In this document: in pieces, positions 63,701-64,000 of the stretch
Layout: each line of letters begins with the position of its first letter
How positions within the stretch are numbered: position 1 is the first letter of the stretch
Assembly (NCBI GenBank): GCA_028554755.1
Contig: JAPTOF010000009.1
Coordinates: 11,137,501-11,201,500 of the forward strand
Length of the DNA: 64,000 bases
Source: Cordia subcordata
Lineage: Eukaryota > Streptophyta > Magnoliopsida > Boraginales > Cordiaceae
Direction: 5' to 3'
The notes under the pieces: generated by a model
The model's database searches: none
What the model saw: the letters and a program-made list of their open reading frames with translations, nothing else
Told to the model about the DNA's origin: nothing
Translations under genes and position numbers: made by a program

Positions 63701-64000
63701 CGGCCTTATGCCCATTAGGAAAGCCCAAAGGAAATTTACATTCGTAGCAGTTGATTATTTCACCAAGTGGGTAGAAGCTGAAACTATGACAACTATAACA
63801 GGCAAAACGGCCTGCAATTTGTGTGGAGAAACATCATATGTAGGTTTGGGGTTCCGAGGAGTATTATTACAGATCATGGGAGACAATTCGACTCGAAACA
63901 TTTTCGAGAGTACGTCGTCGAATTCAAAATCGACCTACGCTTCTCTGCAATGGCACACATCACGCAAATGGACCACAAACCAAACCATTATTAATGGTTT
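60750..64000 (+). pseudogene. Gypsy pol remnant: protease, RT, RNase H, second RNase H, integrase
   Basis: The protease core reads MLVDIGSAANML (about 60903-60938). Reverse transcriptase blocks include LYVDFTDLNKVCPKNNFPLP and VMPFGLKN. The catalytic YxDD box reads Y-I-N-D near 62004, so the first Asp is changed. RNase H (VYYVSKTLKGAKLQYSNLEK) follows, then a second RNase H-like region (FKTTNNEAKYEALLSEIRLL) at about 62860-63150, typical of Tat elements. Integrase has the zinc-finger end (QGYYWPN...CDRC) and an FVAVDYFTKWVEAE core before the window ends. Stops and frameshifts occur throughout. Confidence 0.9.

Larger units (their letters stand above)
58720..64000 (+). mobile_element. Ty3/gypsy retrotransposon, Tat-like, decayed and cut by the window edge
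   Basis: A left LTR, a primer site, then gag, protease, reverse transcriptase, RNase H, a second RNase H-like domain and integrase follow in that order, the order expected for Tat-clade gypsy elements. All frames are broken by stops. The right LTR lies beyond the window. Confidence 0.9.

Overview
This window is nuclear DNA of a flowering plant, most likely a core eudicot. It is AT-rich, its genes have GT-AG introns, and the gene products are plant-specific or clearly plant-type (a chloroplast-type PPR protein, UDP-xylose 4-epimerase, gamma-SNAP, an LSD1 zinc-finger protein). Ty1/copia and Ty3/gypsy retroelements, short inverted-repeat elements and a decayed plastid tRNA fragment fill the space between and inside the genes. 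I cannot name the species from sequence alone. All gene models below were assembled by eye from splice sites and protein similarity recalled from known families; no database search was run.

Layout: (1) 1-6324, plus strand: the 3' half of a P-class PPR gene of the EMB2279/DG1 type; its first visible intron holds a complete miniature LTR retroelement (1716-2879). (2) 6325-17130: gene-free repeat land with a decayed plastid trnR-ACG segment (8814-8985), three inverted-repeat or TSD-flanked DNA elements, an odd GC-rich island and a tandem repeat with tRNA-like promoter boxes. (3) 17140-21559, plus strand: a UDP-D-xylose/arabinose 4-epimerase (MUR4/UXE-type) locus that looks broken by an in-frame stop and a one-base deletion. 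(4) 21560-26118: inverted-repeat elements. (5) 26119-36349, minus strand: a complete nine-exon gamma-SNAP gene (296 residues) with a 3-kb copia element in its penultimate-to-last intron block. (6) 39107-44640, plus strand: a non-processed pseudogene of cytosolic tyrosyl-tRNA synthetase with three nonsense codons, a frameshift and a missing middle. (7) 44655-49480: clusters of two MITE-like families. (8) 49490-53913, plus strand: a complete LSD1 gene (174 residues, three zf-LSD1 fingers) with a 5' leader intron and a duplicated promoter segment. (9) 53914-58719: repeats. (10) 58720-64000: a decayed Tat-type gypsy element running off the right edge.

The intact genes are unrelated housekeeping or regulatory genes and do not form a pathway or cluster. 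I found no sign of a new coding system. What stands out is genome decay and mobile DNA: two gene corpses (epimerase and TyrRS), a plastid-to-nucleus fossil, a miniature LTR element with perfect structural hallmarks, and several families of foldback elements.
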